Positions 11,227 through 20,899 of a stretch of 64,000 nucleotides of DNA are shown here, piece after piece. The notes beneath the pieces are model-generated. The model was not told the origin of the DNA. It ran no database searches and was given only the letters and a program-made list of their open reading frames with translations. Numbering within the stretch: position 1 is the first letter of the stretch; each line of letters begins with the position of its first letter. Made by a program: the position numbers and the translations under genes. The DNA comes from Stygiolobus azoricus (GTDB lineage Archaea > Thermoproteota > Thermoprotei_A > Sulfolobales > Sulfolobaceae): assembly GCF_009729035.1 (NCBI RefSeq), contig NZ_CP045483.1, forward strand, positions 952,001-1,016,000, in the 5' to 3' direction.

Positions 11227-12402
11227 ATGAACAGTAAAGTTGAAGAAGTGGTAGACCTAACATCAAAGTTAATTAAAATACCAACACTTAATCCGCCTGG
11301 AAATAGCCTAAAAGAAGGCGCAGAGTTTATTAAGGACTATCTTAGTCAGAAAGGGTTTTCCGCTTCAATTTTAGAATTCGATAAAGGATGGCCAGTAGTA
11401 ATTTCTCAAAGCAATCCGAGGGATAAAAATCACGTCATGTTGAACGGACATTACGACGTAGTGCCGGTGGGAGATGAAAAAAGGTGGAAGAATAATCCTT
11501 TTTCTGGCTTAATATTAGAAAATTTAGTCTATGGTAGAGGGGCAACTGACATGAAAGGTGGTTTAGCCGTACTTATGAAGGTTTTCTCTGACTTGGCCGA
11601 TAAACTGGAATACGATTTGGTTTTCACTGCCGTTCCTGACGAAGAGACAGGTGGGTTTCACGGGTCTATGAAATTGGCTGAGATGTTTAAACCGGACTTA
11701 GTACTGATCAGTGAACCCTCGGGTTCAAATTCGATTTGCCTTGGTGAAAAAGGACTTCTTCAAGTTAAATTAGTCGGTGTAGGTAAATCTGCTCACGGAA
11801 GTTTACCCTCACTAGGTGAAAATGCTATTATGAAGCTTATTCGTTCATTAACGTCTCTACAGAAGATATCCGATTACAATATAGGCAGTCCTAAAGAAGT
11901 TGTGGAACTGTTAAGAGCTAAGGCTGATAAGAATACTGAGAAAGATTACCTCTCCATATCATTCAACCCTGGTGTCATTAAGGGTGGTGTTAAGGTGAAT
12001 GTTGTTCCAGATTACGCTGAGGCTGAAGTGGACATGAGGATTCCTCCGGGTATTACTGTAAATGATGCCATAGCTCTTGTAGAGAAACTAGCGGAAGGAG
12101 TTAAGGTTGAACCTTTTAATATCTCTGAGCCAAATTATACTTCACCAGATAATACTTATGTCAAGCTTTTGGAAAACGTGATTATAAGGAAGTTAAATGT
12201 CAACCCTATTAAATACATCATGACTGGGGCTACTGACGGGAGGTTTTTCAGATATAAAGGAATTCCCACCATAATTTATGGTCCTGGGGAACTTAACTTA
12301 GCCCACTCTTATGATGAATATGTAACATTTCAGGAGCTAGAAAAAACCTACGAAGTAATAAGTTCATTCCTTCTTGATATCTCAAATTACCAGCGAAGCT
12401 AG
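11227..12402 (+). CDS. M20 family metallopeptidase (ArgE/DapE/CPG2 type)
   Basis: A 391-residue dizinc amidohydrolase. The ligand motifs are in order: HYDVVP near residue 77, GRGATDMKGG near 108, PDEETGG near 138, and a C-terminal AHSYDEY near 360. The lid/dimerisation domain lies in the middle. The family includes acetylornithine deacetylase, succinyl-diaminopimelate desuccinylase and carboxypeptidase G2; in archaea with LysW-linked lysine/arginine synthesis these are distinct, and nothing nearby points to either, so I leave the substrate open. The 3' end overlaps the convergent ferritin-VIT1 gene by 21 bases. Confidence 0.88.
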   Translation: MNSKVEEVVDLTSKLIKIPTLNPPGNSLKEGAEFIKDYLSQKGFSASILEFDKGWPVVISQSNPRDKNHVMLNGHYDVVPVGDEKRWKNNPFSGLILENLVYGRGATDMKGGLAVLMKVFSDLADKLEYDLVFTAVPDEETGGFHGSMKLAEMFKPDLVLISEPSGSNSICLGEKGLLQVKLVGVGKSAHGSLPSLGENAIMKLIRSLTSLQKISDYNIGSPKEVVELLRAKADKNTEKDYLSISFNPGVIKGGVKVNVVPDYAEAEVDMRIPPGITVNDAIALVEKLAEGVKVEPFNISEPNYTSPDNTYVKLLENVIIRKLNVNPIKYIMTGATDGRFFRYKGIPTIIYGPGELNLAHSYDEYVTFQELEKTYEVISSFLLDISNYQRS

Positions 12403-13419
12403 TAGCCCTATTAAATGCGTTACGATTGCAGCACCTATACCTAACCCCATCATTTCTAAGCCTTTTTTCTTGGGATTTACGTCGCTGAGTAACCCTATCA
12501 TAAATCCTACAAAGAATATCGATATCCCGGATATAACATAAGAGGTAATCAGTCCTAACATCCCGCCAAGTCTCAGAAAATAGGGTATTAAAGGTATTAT
12601 TGCTCCTACGATATAAGAGAGTCCGGTTACTGCTGAACTTTTCAGAGGACTTTCCTCAATCTTTGGTGCAATTATATCTTCAGCCACATCTACCAGTTGT
12701 GGAGAGATGTTTTGTGCTATTTTATCCTTAATTCCGAGTTCTGACAAGATCTGGGATAATTTTTTCGAGACTTCTCCTCTGTCTACTAATTTCTGTATCT
12801 TTACTTTTTCCCTCTTATGCTCATTGATTTCTTTCTCGGATTTAGTAGATAGATAAGCTCCTATGCTCATAGAGAATGTACCAGAAATTCCTACAATGAG
12901 CCCAGATAATGCAACAATTAACGGGTTACTTACTGCTCCTGCTATCCCTGATGTAGCTGCCAATACCTCAATTAGACCATCACTAATCCCATAAACGAAG
13001 TCGCTCACATCCTTGGCTTTTATTGTAGTTAACATTTCCTCGTGAACGGCTTCGTCGATGCTTATTTCTCTCATTTTTTCTCTCTCATTCTCGTCTAGTT
13101 CCTCACTTTTCGCCAATTCGTTGTATTTCTCTATGTCGTTTTCCTCGTTACTTTCCAATAGTCTGAGTGTGAGTTCCAATCCTAGAACTTTTCTTATAAT
13201 TCCGTAAAGTTTTATCATTAACTTATCCTTAATTCCTAGTTTTCCAATCCTAATTCCTCTTTTTTCACTGATCTCCTTCCAGATTGAGGCATGCTTTTTC
13301 TCCATTTCTGCCATTCTGAAGAGAAAAGCTTTAACTATTGGATCGGATTCTTTTTTGCCGAGCTCTAAGTAAACTTCTGAGTCAAATAATTCCTCTTTAT
13401 ACTGCTTGTTAAAGTCCAT
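12382..13419 (-). CDS. Ferritin-like domain fused to a VIT1/CCC1 iron or manganese transporter
   Basis: The N-terminal 140 residues are a rubrerythrin-like four-helix domain with Glu/His metal candidates (SEVYLEL, AEMEKKHASIW, DEAVHEEM). The C-terminal 200 residues are a VIT1-type membrane domain with DFVYGISDGLIEVLAATSG, GISGTFSMSIGAYLSTKSEKE and three more helices at the end. Fusions of this type in bacteria (MbfA) export iron and are linked to acid and oxidative stress, so iron detoxification in an acidophile is a sensible inference. I start at the ATG at 13419; six residues of an upstream start look non-coding. Confidence 0.87.
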   Translation of the reverse strand: MDFNKQYKEELFDSEVYLELGKKESDPIVKAFLFRMAEMEKKHASIWKEISEKRGIRIGKLGIKDKLMIKLYGIIRKVLGLELTLRLLESNEENDIEKYNELAKSEELDENEREKMREISIDEAVHEEMLTTIKAKDVSDFVYGISDGLIEVLAATSGIAGAVSNPLIVALSGLIVGISGTFSMSIGAYLSTKSEKEINEHKREKVKIQKLVDRGEVSKKLSQILSELGIKDKIAQNISPQLVDVAEDIIAPKIEESPLKSSAVTGLSYIVGAIIPLIPYFLRLGGMLGLITSYVISGISIFFVGFMIGLLSDVNPKKKGLEMMGLGIGAAIVTHLIGLLASLVI

Positions 13420-13588
13420 TAAGTAAATTAGAATCATTCTAAATTAAAAGCTTTTCTAATTTGTGTTTAGCGATTAAGATACTCACATTCAGTTAGTTTT
13501 ATCTTAATTAGTCTAATAAAAATGACAAAAATTAGACAATAATTTTTGGAATAAAATTAATAAATCTTATACGTTATACCTTTTATAA

Positions 13589-14193
13589 ATGAAAAGGCTG
13601 ATATTGTCTTTATTTTCCTAGCAATAGCAATTTTAGTAATTCCTACAAATGCAGAAGTTCTTCTCATTGCACAACCTTTATATCTAGCAGTCTATCCCCT
13701 TTATACTGTTATTAACGTTGTAAACACCACGTATGTCGGTGCTACAAGCTATTTCAATAACAACGTAACAGATATAATAGATTTTGTGGCTCATAATTCT
13801 TCTATAAAAATCATAATAAGTAATGCAACCACTGGAGTTCAGATAGCGTGTTTACAAGCTATTATACCTAGTCAACTTTATAAATATGTCTATTACAGTC
13901 CTCAGTTAGGTTTGGCAATATTTCTCGTAAATGTTAGTGACGCTAACAAGTTTTATCAGATACCCTTAGGAGATCTGCACTTGGGAATTCTGCAGGTAGA
14001 GACTATTAACGGTACGTATACTAACAATATCTATGTTATACCTCTAGGACAATTATACACATTACAAGGAGGTACTCTTGTCTATGTTAACACTACTTCA
14101 ATATTTCAACATTATCTTAACGGGACTCAAGCGATATATCAAGATGTTAAAGAAGATTTAGAAGGAGCATATGTGCTTATTTTCGTAAGCTAA
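13589..14193 (+). pseudogene. Secreted glycoprotein-like gene interrupted by a one-base frameshift in its signal peptide
   Basis: The ATG at 13589 reads MKRLILSLFS and stops. If one T is added to the TTTT run at 13613-13616 the frame continues as a signal peptide (MKRLILSLFFLAIAILVIP, then a TNA-E cleavage region) and runs on to the TAA at 14191-14193, about 200 residues in all. The downstream frame is open from 13564 but has no ATG, only a GTG at 13786 after the hydrophobic part. The body is rich in Asn-X-Ser/Thr sequons (NTT, NVT, NSS, NAT, NVS, NGT), typical of surface proteins in Sulfolobales. I do not recognise the family. Sequencing error, real decay or a start at 13786 giving a non-secreted product are all possible. 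Confidence 0.6.
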
Positions 14194-14239
14194 TTTCTTT
14201 TTTAAATATTATTATTTCCTCATTTTTATGAAAGATTTA

Positions 14240-16219
14240 TTACCTTAGTACAATTCTAACGTCGGTAGCAAAGGCCCCTCTTTCGTTTACGAATAATGGG
14301 TTTATGTCCATTTCTTTAATGTCGAGGTCTACTATCATTCTCGAGACAGTAATTACAGTCCTTATTAGTGATCCCTCATCATAACCTCTTTTTCTTGCAT
14401 GAAGCATGTCATGAATCTTACTCTCTTGTAACAATTCTTGTGCCTCGTCTTCATACACTGGGGATAGTGCGTAGGACACGTTTTTCAGGACGTCGACGTA
14501 GATTCCTCCACTTCCTACGAGCACAACATGCCCAAAAACTGGATCCTTCAGTCCTCCCACGAATATTTCTAAACCTGAAAGTTGCTCCTGAATTAGCACT
14601 CTTTTTGTCTGTTTGCTCAACTGTTTATATACTTCTTTAACTTGATCCTTCTCAACGTTTACAACTACTCCCTTCAACTCCGTTTTATGAATCGGCTGGT
14701 CAGGAGAGATCTTCATAACAACTGGGTAACCTATGTTGTCTGCAATTCTCTGAGCTTCATCCTCGCTCTCTGCTATACCCCACTTAGGTGTTCTAATACC
14801 GTAAATTTCCATCAATTTTAAAGCTTCATAATCACGTAAAGTGGTTTTTCCTTTAGTGAGTTCAACAGCAGCCTCAATGGGCTGTGCTATTCTTATTTTC
14901 TTTCTAGGCTCGGGTTTTTTAACGAGATACCTTATTGCCTTAACAGCATCTTCTGGGAAAGTATAAGCTGGTATCCCAGCGCTCTCGAGTATTTTAAGTG
15001 CATAGTCCTCATCGAGACCCATGGTTATTCCGATAATTCCCTTTCCCTTGAAAGATGTAATAACCCTGGCTACGTCGGAACAACTTACCATTGGTAAGGC
15101 TTGGACTATTACTAGTTTAGTGCAGTCTAAGTTAGAGACAATTTTTAGTGCAGATAAGTATCTGTCTCTGTTAGCATCTCCGGTTAAATCTAAAGGATTC
15201 TTAGGCATGGAGGTAGGAGGTAAGGCTTTCCTTAATTCCTCCTGCATCCATGATGGTATTTCGACTAACTTCAATCCGTTCTTTTCAATTTCGTCAGACG
15301 TTAATACGCCATGTCCTCCTGAATTAGTGATCACTAATATTTGATCTCTTATAGGTTCGGAGTACATTAGTAGCTTGGCTAGGTTTAATAGGTCATGGAG
15401 GTTTTCAACTAAAATTCCTCCACCAATCCTCACGGCGGCTTTGAAAACCTCAAATGATCCAGCCAAAGAGCCGGTATGGGTTTTAGCAGCTGCTGCACCG
15501 TTAGATGTAGTTCCTCCTTTCAGGAATACTACTGGTTTTCTCTTAGTTACTTCAGGGAGGGTCTCTAAGAAAGCGTTTCCGTCTGATACTCCTTCTAAAT
15601 ACACGAATATTGCTTTAGTTTCGGCGTCATGTGATAAGTATTCCAACACCTCATACTCCTTTATATCTGCCTGGTTTCCTAAACTCACCATATAACTTAT
15701 GCCTATTCTGTTTTTCTGAGCCCAATTTAACATGTAAACACCTAGCCCACCGCTCTGAACCACTAGTGCGATATTCCCTCTCTTGACATCAGAGTAGGCG
15801 AAAGTGGCGTTTAACTCTGGAGTAATAATTCCAAAGGTATTAGGCCCTAATACCCTAATACTACCTTTTCTGGCTATACTGATAACCTCGTTCTCCAGTT
15901 TTTCCTCTCCAACCTCCTTAAACCCTGCAGTTATCACTATAGCAGCCTTGACTTGTTTTTCTACTGCTTCTTCCATTACAGTCGGTACTGCTTCTCGGGG
16001 GACTGTAATTACTACTAGATCTATCGGGTCTGGGATCTCTTTTACGCTTTTAAAAGCCTTTACTCCTTCAACGTCCTCAGCCTTTGTGTTTACTGGATAT
16101 AATTTGCCGTGATATATTGCGAGTAAGTTTCTGAAAACAACGTTTCCTACCTTTTCTTTGTGCCTCGAAGCTCCTATAACAGCTATACTCTTGGGTTTAA
16201 ACAGAGCATCTAATGTCAT
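14240..16219 (-). CDS. Acyl-CoA synthetase (ADP-forming), fused alpha-beta chain
   Basis: A 659-residue nucleoside-diphosphate-forming acid-CoA ligase. Domains in order: CoA-binding Rossmann domain (SIAVIGASRHKEKVGN from residue 11), two succinyl-CoA synthetase-like domains including KTHTGSLAG with the phospho-histidine H248, and a C-terminal ATP-grasp domain (ALKLMEIYGIRTPKW, YPVVMKISPDQPIHKTE). Such enzymes interconvert acetyl- or other acyl-CoA with the free acid while making ATP; in related autotrophic archaea homologues activate 3-hydroxypropionate or 4-hydroxybutyrate. The substrate cannot be read from the sequence. It precedes pyruvate kinase on the same strand with a 61-base gap. Confidence 0.88.
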   Translation of the reverse strand: MTLDALFKPKSIAVIGASRHKEKVGNVVFRNLLAIYHGKLYPVNTKAEDVEGVKAFKSVKEIPDPIDLVVITVPREAVPTVMEEAVEKQVKAAIVITAGFKEVGEEKLENEVISIARKGSIRVLGPNTFGIITPELNATFAYSDVKRGNIALVVQSGGLGVYMLNWAQKNRIGISYMVSLGNQADIKEYEVLEYLSHDAETKAIFVYLEGVSDGNAFLETLPEVTKRKPVVFLKGGTTSNGAAAAKTHTGSLAGSFEVFKAAVRIGGGILVENLHDLLNLAKLLMYSEPIRDQILVITNSGGHGVLTSDEIEKNGLKLVEIPSWMQEELRKALPPTSMPKNPLDLTGDANRDRYLSALKIVSNLDCTKLVIVQALPMVSCSDVARVITSFKGKGIIGITMGLDEDYALKILESAGIPAYTFPEDAVKAIRYLVKKPEPRKKIRIAQPIEAAVELTKGKTTLRDYEALKLMEIYGIRTPKWGIAESEDEAQRIADNIGYPVVMKISPDQPIHKTELKGVVVNVEKDQVKEVYKQLSKQTKRVLIQEQLSGLEIFVGGLKDPVFGHVVLVGSGGIYVDVLKNVSYALSPVYEDEAQELLQESKIHDMLHARKRGYDEGSLIRTVITVSRMIVDLDIKEMDINPLFVNERGAFATDVRIVLR

Positions 16220-16280
16220 AACTTTCTCTTTTTGAGATTATGTATAAAAATTTTTACTTCGGCCTCTAGGTGATAAATCA

Positions 16281-17612
16281 TTAATCTAACTCTTCTACTT
16301 TTAAAAATCTAGTAGTTTCTCCTTTATCTCCGTACACTCCTCCGACTATAACTATAAATCCCTTCTGACCCATTTGAATCGCTTCTTCCTTAGCTCTCTT
16401 CACAATGTCGTCTAAACTTTTCAGTTCCTCCACTTTTTTGGGATACACACCGTAACATATTTTCAGGATTTTAGTTAAGTCCTCAGACGGTGTTAAGGTT
16501 ATTATAGGCACAACAGGTCTTAATCGTGATATTCTTATTGCTGAGGATCCAGTCCTAGTATACGTTATGATAACTGAGGCGGAAGAAAGTACGCTGGCTA
16601 TTACTGCAGAATATGCAACAGCCTCATCAACGTTCCTGTATAGCTTAGTCTTTTTAGGTTTGAAAGTTTTTTCGACGGATATTATCAGATCGTTTATAGT
16701 CTTAACCGCTTCTAGAGGGTATTTACCCATAGCGGTCTCGTCACTTAGCATTATCGCATCAACTCCTTGTGAAACTGAATTAGCTACGTCAATAGTCTCT
16801 GCTCTTGTAGGTAAAGGCGAGTTAACCATTGACTCGAGAACTTGTGTGGCGAGAATTACGGGCTTACCGTACTTTCTTGACACGTTAATTATTTTCCTTT
16901 GTGTTTGAGGAAGATTAGGTAGACCTACTTCTACACCTAAATCGCCTCTGGCGACCATTATTGCGTCAGCTTCATTCACGATATTTTTCAAGTTCTTGAG
17001 AGCAGCTTTCTTCTCAATTTTAGCTACGACCCACGCTTTTCCTTTTACTATTTCCTTAACTTTTCTGATATCGTCCTCACTTACCACGAAAGATAAGCCT
17101 ATGTAATTTGCACCTAAATCTAATGCCTCTTTTAAAAGCTTAAGATCCCTTGGAGTGATCCCTAAAGGAATATCGGCGTCAGGAATATTGATCCCTTTTC
17201 TCGAAGTTAATAACCCTCCTTCTTTTACTATGCCTTTAGCTGAGTTTTCATTGACTTCAGTTATCTCTACCCTTATTACACCATCAGCTATGAGTACTTC
17301 TGTCCCTACTTTTATCAGCTTAAAGAAAATGGGGTCTTCTATCGGAATTCCTTTATCTCCGAATGTCACTACATCGCCGTTTTTTAATGTGATAGGTCCT
17401 TTCTCTAATACACCAATTCTCAGCTTGGGTCCCGGCAGGTCTACTAGGATAGGAGCCCTATTATTCACCAAGTCAAAATATTTTTTATGTTGATCCTCGT
17501 CCCCATGGGCAAAGTTTATCCTTATAACGTCTACGTATTTCAGTAACTCGTCGATGAGTTTTTCACTAGCAGGACCTAAAGTCGCAATTATCTTTGTTTT
17601 TCTTTTATACAT
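16281..17612 (-). CDS. pyk: Pyruvate kinase
   Basis: Last step of glycolysis, phosphoenolpyruvate plus ADP to pyruvate plus ATP. From the ATG at 17612 the protein has 443 residues and begins MYKRKTKIIATLGPASE, the normal family start. The catalytic segment WVVAKIEKKAALKNL carries the active-site Lys, followed by IMVARGDLGVEVGLPNLP and LATQVLESM. The B domain is present; the C-terminal domain is short as in other archaeal enzymes. An in-frame start at 17645 would add 11 residues and deepen the overlap with the upstream gene from 8 to 41 bases, so I prefer 17612. Confidence 0.92.
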   Translation of the reverse strand: MYKRKTKIIATLGPASEKLIDELLKYVDVIRINFAHGDEDQHKKYFDLVNNRAPILVDLPGPKLRIGVLEKGPITLKNGDVVTFGDKGIPIEDPIFFKLIKVGTEVLIADGVIRVEITEVNENSAKGIVKEGGLLTSRKGINIPDADIPLGITPRDLKLLKEALDLGANYIGLSFVVSEDDIRKVKEIVKGKAWVVAKIEKKAALKNLKNIVNEADAIMVARGDLGVEVGLPNLPQTQRKIINVSRKYGKPVILATQVLESMVNSPLPTRAETIDVANSVSQGVDAIMLSDETAMGKYPLEAVKTINDLIISVEKTFKPKKTKLYRNVDEAVAYSAVIASVLSSASVIITYTRTGSSAIRISRLRPVVPIITLTPSEDLTKILKICYGVYPKKVEELKSLDDIVKRAKEEAIQMGQKGFIVIVGGVYGDKGETTRFLKVEELD

Positions 17613-18084
17613 ACCTAAGAGATCCCTTACTTTCTCCTTGGACATTACCGAATTTGTAATTTATTTTAGCTATAACTAACATCCCGGCGTTTCTTACTGT
17701 ATAATATACATTTAAGAACTCGTTAGGGGTTAGGGAGTCCATAAAGACTAGTCTTAAGACTTGAATTACCTCAGGCGTTTCAGTCCCCGGAGGTAAAAAG
17801 GCAAAGTCAACACCCATCTTAAGGAGGTCTTCCGTTAGTTCCTGAAAGAACTTCTTCTTATCTTCCTTTTTCATTTCATTGATAGCGGCTTTGTGATTAG
17901 GGTGAATTAGTATACCCATTGAGATGAGATAAAACTTCGATGAGTCGTTCGGTCTGATAATATCTATTGAGGGAAACCCTTGGGGAGGTGCAGTTACTAT
18001 GTGATAAGCTTCTTTAGCTTGAGGTGGAATAGTTATAGAAAGGCCTAGCTCTTTTATTAAAGCTTCTAATTCTTTGTCGTTCAT
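17605..18084 (-). CDS. Conserved archaeal protein, DUF2299-like
   Basis: A soluble alpha/beta protein of 159 residues that I associate with the archaeal DUF2299 family from its length and general pattern (GFPSIDIIRPNDS; LPPGTETPEVIQVLRLVFMD); this assignment is from memory and moderate. Function is unknown. The ATG at 18084 is preferred over the GTG one codon earlier. It lies just upstream of pyruvate kinase and overlaps its start by 8 bases, suggesting co-transcription and coupled translation. Confidence 0.65.
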   Translation of the reverse strand: MNDKELEALIKELGLSITIPPQAKEAYHIVTAPPQGFPSIDIIRPNDSSKFYLISMGILIHPNHKAAINEMKKEDKKKFFQELTEDLLKMGVDFAFLPPGTETPEVIQVLRLVFMDSLTPNEFLNVYYTVRNAGMLVIAKINYKFGNVQGESKGSLRYV

Positions 18085-18155
18085 CACATGTATTTGGAAA
18101 CCTAAATTATAGCACTTTCGCTTAATCTTTTAATCCTTTTTAGTTAATAACACGT

Positions 18156-20528
18156 GTGGAAGTAAATAACAAGATCGTACTTGGACTTCTAGTACAATTT
18201 TCAGCTGCCGTCATCTTAGTATCCTTTCACCAAGAATTAAGTCTATATTACTTTCTTGCTATTTTTCTGTCCGGAATCTCGATAAACACACTTTTCGGGG
18301 AGCCAAAGTTCAACCTTTTAACAATAGGTTTAGCACTCCCTTTCATCTCAATTTATTCCTATCCAGAGTTTACCTTAGTAATAATAGGTTTATCAGCAAT
18401 ATCTTCATATTATTATAGAGATTTCGCTCAAGTTCTCCTAGTCCTAGCCTTCAACTTGTTCGTCCTCAATTTCTCTGACATAGTACTTTTTCTCTCCTTC
18501 GTTACACTGGTTATAGCCTTTAAGCTTAGTAAGCTGGACATGAGAGCTATAATCGCCTCAGGGCTTATCATGATAGTGATTGCTGCCTATAAGTCTGCTC
18601 TGACCGTAACCCTAGGTGACGTAGCTTACTTTGATTTGTTGTTTGGTACTATAGGAATAATAGTAGAGGGGGCTAGGTCAAAGATTCCGAGTAAATTAGT
18701 GGTTCCGTTGACCCTACTAGTAATTCCCCTCATTTCATGGCTGTTACCCTTACCTGAAACGTATTACTGGTGGTCTCCGAAGTCCTTCTTTTTCAATTAT
18801 GGGATCATAAACGTCTGGCTCCCGGGTCTACAATATTTTCCTCTAATTGAGATGTTCCCGATATATTACATAGCTCACTTTCTTGTGTATAAAACAAGTG
18901 ATTACGTGGCCTCTCACTTGTTCATTTCCCTAATTTATTACGTCTCGTCCCTTTCTTCCTATCTGTTTTTTTCCAGTTTCAACAAGCCCAGAAGGGTACT
19001 ACTTATTTCCTCGATTCTATATGCAATGTTAACTCCTATTACTTCCATACCTTTGTCCGTGACATACTCACTCTTGCCTTTTGCACTTTATCTAGCAAGG
19101 ATATTGAGTTTACGTAATTATGTAATCTTTTTCACTATTTCATTGATCTCTTCAAGTATAGCTTACCCCTTTAACTTCGCTTTTGCGAGTGTAACTAATG
19201 AGAAAGTCAGAAAGGAATATATAGCGGTAGCCTTTACAGCGTCTCTGTTCTGGATTATTCCATATTTCTTGCTAGGTTACCCGTCTTCATCATTGTCGTT
19301 TTACACTATTTTCAAGCCCATAGCAATATATTACGCACTATTCATCGTGGGTTTGGGTGTGGCGTTTGTAACGAGAAACAAAGTAGCTGGTATTAGCGTG
19401 TTACTCAGTTTAGCATATATCTTGTTTGGTTTACCTTACTTCTATCTCATTTACCCCTTTGTGATTTTAACCTTATTTGCAGCTCTCCTTTCCACAGAAC
19501 TTAATAGTTTAATGCCAGTATTCTTTATTTCAATTTTCTTAATATCGGCTTATGCAAACGCTACTCAACCCTTTTTAAACATTCCCTCTTCAGCGAAATC
19601 TGTCGTTAAGCAGTTAGAAGGTTTACCCTTCGGTCTAGTCTACTGGAATTCATCTTATAAATTACTGTCTCCTCTGCCAGTCACGAATATCACGGCTTAT
19701 GCAAGTTACATAGTAGAAAATGACATCGTCACGAACAATACCAACTTTGTAGGTTATCCGTTAGTGGTGGTTCTGTCTCAAAAAGCTTACAGCCAATACA
19801 TTAGTCTCAACGTGAGTCCACTATTAAATTCTCACGTTGTCAGATATAACGGGTCTTTTGAATGGATAGTAGAGCAAGGAGGTAAGGAGAGTGAAGTGGC
19901 TCTAACTTTAAACCTCCCTCAACGCCTAGTGGGTAATCTGCTAATTGTCATTAATATAACGAATTTAGAATACTTCTACATATCAGTTCTAACTAATAAT
20001 GGATATAAGATTTATCATAACACTACAATTATTCCCCTTAATACTACAGTATATGCTATAGACCTCATTTGTTATAATCCACAGCCTCATCAAGTCTATA
20101 ACGTGAGTATCTTCTACGTTAACTCCTCAAATGAAAAGCTAAACTTACTCTTAATTCCTCCTAAACCAAGTACGCCCGTATTTATCCAAAAAGATAACTT
20201 TACTGACGGAAACTTAATGATCCAGATAACCTCTGAAGTTAGCTTCAACATAACATTTAACCCAGATCCACAACTTAACTTTACCATTAACGGAGCTAGT
20301 GCTAATATTACACAGACTTACGAGCTAAAGCCCGGAAAGTATATTATTGTAGGCTCATTCGCTTACAAGGACTATTTTATTTACGGGGAATACGCGACTA
20401 TAGCCGGTTTTATTATAGGTTTTGTTTACGTCGTGATTGTATCACACGAGAATCTCAGGAATAAGCTCTATCGCGTACTCAAAATAGAGAAAATAAAAAG
20501 ATATGTAGAGAGCAGAAAAAACAAATGA
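18156..20528 (+). CDS. Large polytopic membrane protein with extracellular C-terminal domain, 790 residues
   Basis: I do not recognise the family. Residues 1-470 contain about 13-14 hydrophobic helices. Residues 480-740 are a hydrophilic region rich in sequons (NSS, NIT, NNT, NVS, NGS, NTT), hence probably outside the cell and glycosylated. A last helix (about 748-768) is followed by a basic cytosolic tail (RNKLYRVLKIEKIKRY). The topology resembles archaeal glycosyltransferase or surface-assembly membrane proteins, but no catalytic DxD motif or oligosaccharyltransferase WWD motif is evident. The start is a GTG at 18156. Its end overlaps an antisense small membrane-protein gene by 87 bases. 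Confidence 0.7.
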   Translation: MEVNNKIVLGLLVQFSAAVILVSFHQELSLYYFLAIFLSGISINTLFGEPKFNLLTIGLALPFISIYSYPEFTLVIIGLSAISSYYYRDFAQVLLVLAFNLFVLNFSDIVLFLSFVTLVIAFKLSKLDMRAIIASGLIMIVIAAYKSALTVTLGDVAYFDLLFGTIGIIVEGARSKIPSKLVVPLTLLVIPLISWLLPLPETYYWWSPKSFFFNYGIINVWLPGLQYFPLIEMFPIYYIAHFLVYKTSDYVASHLFISLIYYVSSLSSYLFFSSFNKPRRVLLISSILYAMLTPITSIPLSVTYSLLPFALYLARILSLRNYVIFFTISLISSSIAYPFNFAFASVTNEKVRKEYIAVAFTASLFWIIPYFLLGYPSSSLSFYTIFKPIAIYYALFIVGLGVAFVTRNKVAGISVLLSLAYILFGLPYFYLIYPFVILTLFAALLSTELNSLMPVFFISIFLISAYANATQPFLNIPSSAKSVVKQLEGLPFGLVYWNSSYKLLSPLPVTNITAYASYIVENDIVTNNTNFVGYPLVVVLSQKAYSQYISLNVSPLLNSHVVRYNGSFEWIVEQGGKESEVALTLNLPQRLVGNLLIVINITNLEYFYISVLTNNGYKIYHNTTIIPLNTTVYAIDLICYNPQPHQVYNVSIFYVNSSNEKLNLLLIPPKPSTPVFIQKDNFTDGNLMIQITSEVSFNITFNPDPQLNFTINGASANITQTYELKPGKYIIVGSFAYKDYFIYGEYATIAGFIIGFVYVVIVSHENLRNKLYRVLKIEKIKRYVESRKNK

Positions 20529-20804
20529 GACCTCCCATTTGACCGAGTAAATAGCCCTATAAACAATAATCAACGGTAAAGCCGATAGGATGAGCCCTAT
20601 ATCACCAAGTAATGTTACGAAAAGCGAACATATCATTATACTGAGCAGAGCAGAGAAAAAGCCCCTAACTATTTGAAAGTTGTGAGTAAATATTTTCGAT
20701 AGAAATTCTAAAAATACTAGTGAAATAAGGAGAAGTATTGCGAAGTGTACTGACAGTATCACAATACGCGGTACGTGAAACTCACTCACTTTAACAATAA
20801 TCAT
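20442..20804 (-). CDS. Small polytopic membrane protein, 120 residues
   Basis: Four hydrophobic helices with a short N-terminal basic stretch (MIIVKVSEFHVPRI). No family recognised. The last 29 codons lie antisense to the end of the 790-residue membrane protein. In its favour are the consistent membrane pattern and an ATG start with an AT-rich upstream region; against it is the large overlap. It could be a false frame. Confidence 0.45.
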   Translation of the reverse strand: MIIVKVSEFHVPRIVILSVHFAILLLISLVFLEFLSKIFTHNFQIVRGFFSALLSIMICSLFVTLLGDIGLILSALPLIIVYRAIYSVKWEVSFVFSALYISFYFLYFEYAIELIPEILV

Positions 20805-20899
20805 TAAACGACGTTTTAAATGTTTTCTAGCTAGAGTATAAACTTTTGTTAAATATTTTGAATAAAAGATTAATTAAATTTATCTTATTCATTTTTGGT

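Noticed and set aside
13589-13621. Programmed -1 frameshift as explanation for the broken secreted protein
   Set aside because: The site TCT TTA TTT TCC is not a good slippery heptamer; a simple indel or read error is likelier.
14368-17493. Several plus-strand frames of 90-113 codons opposite the acyl-CoA synthetase and pyruvate kinase genes
   Set aside because: Classic antisense shadows of conserved genes; no independent signals.
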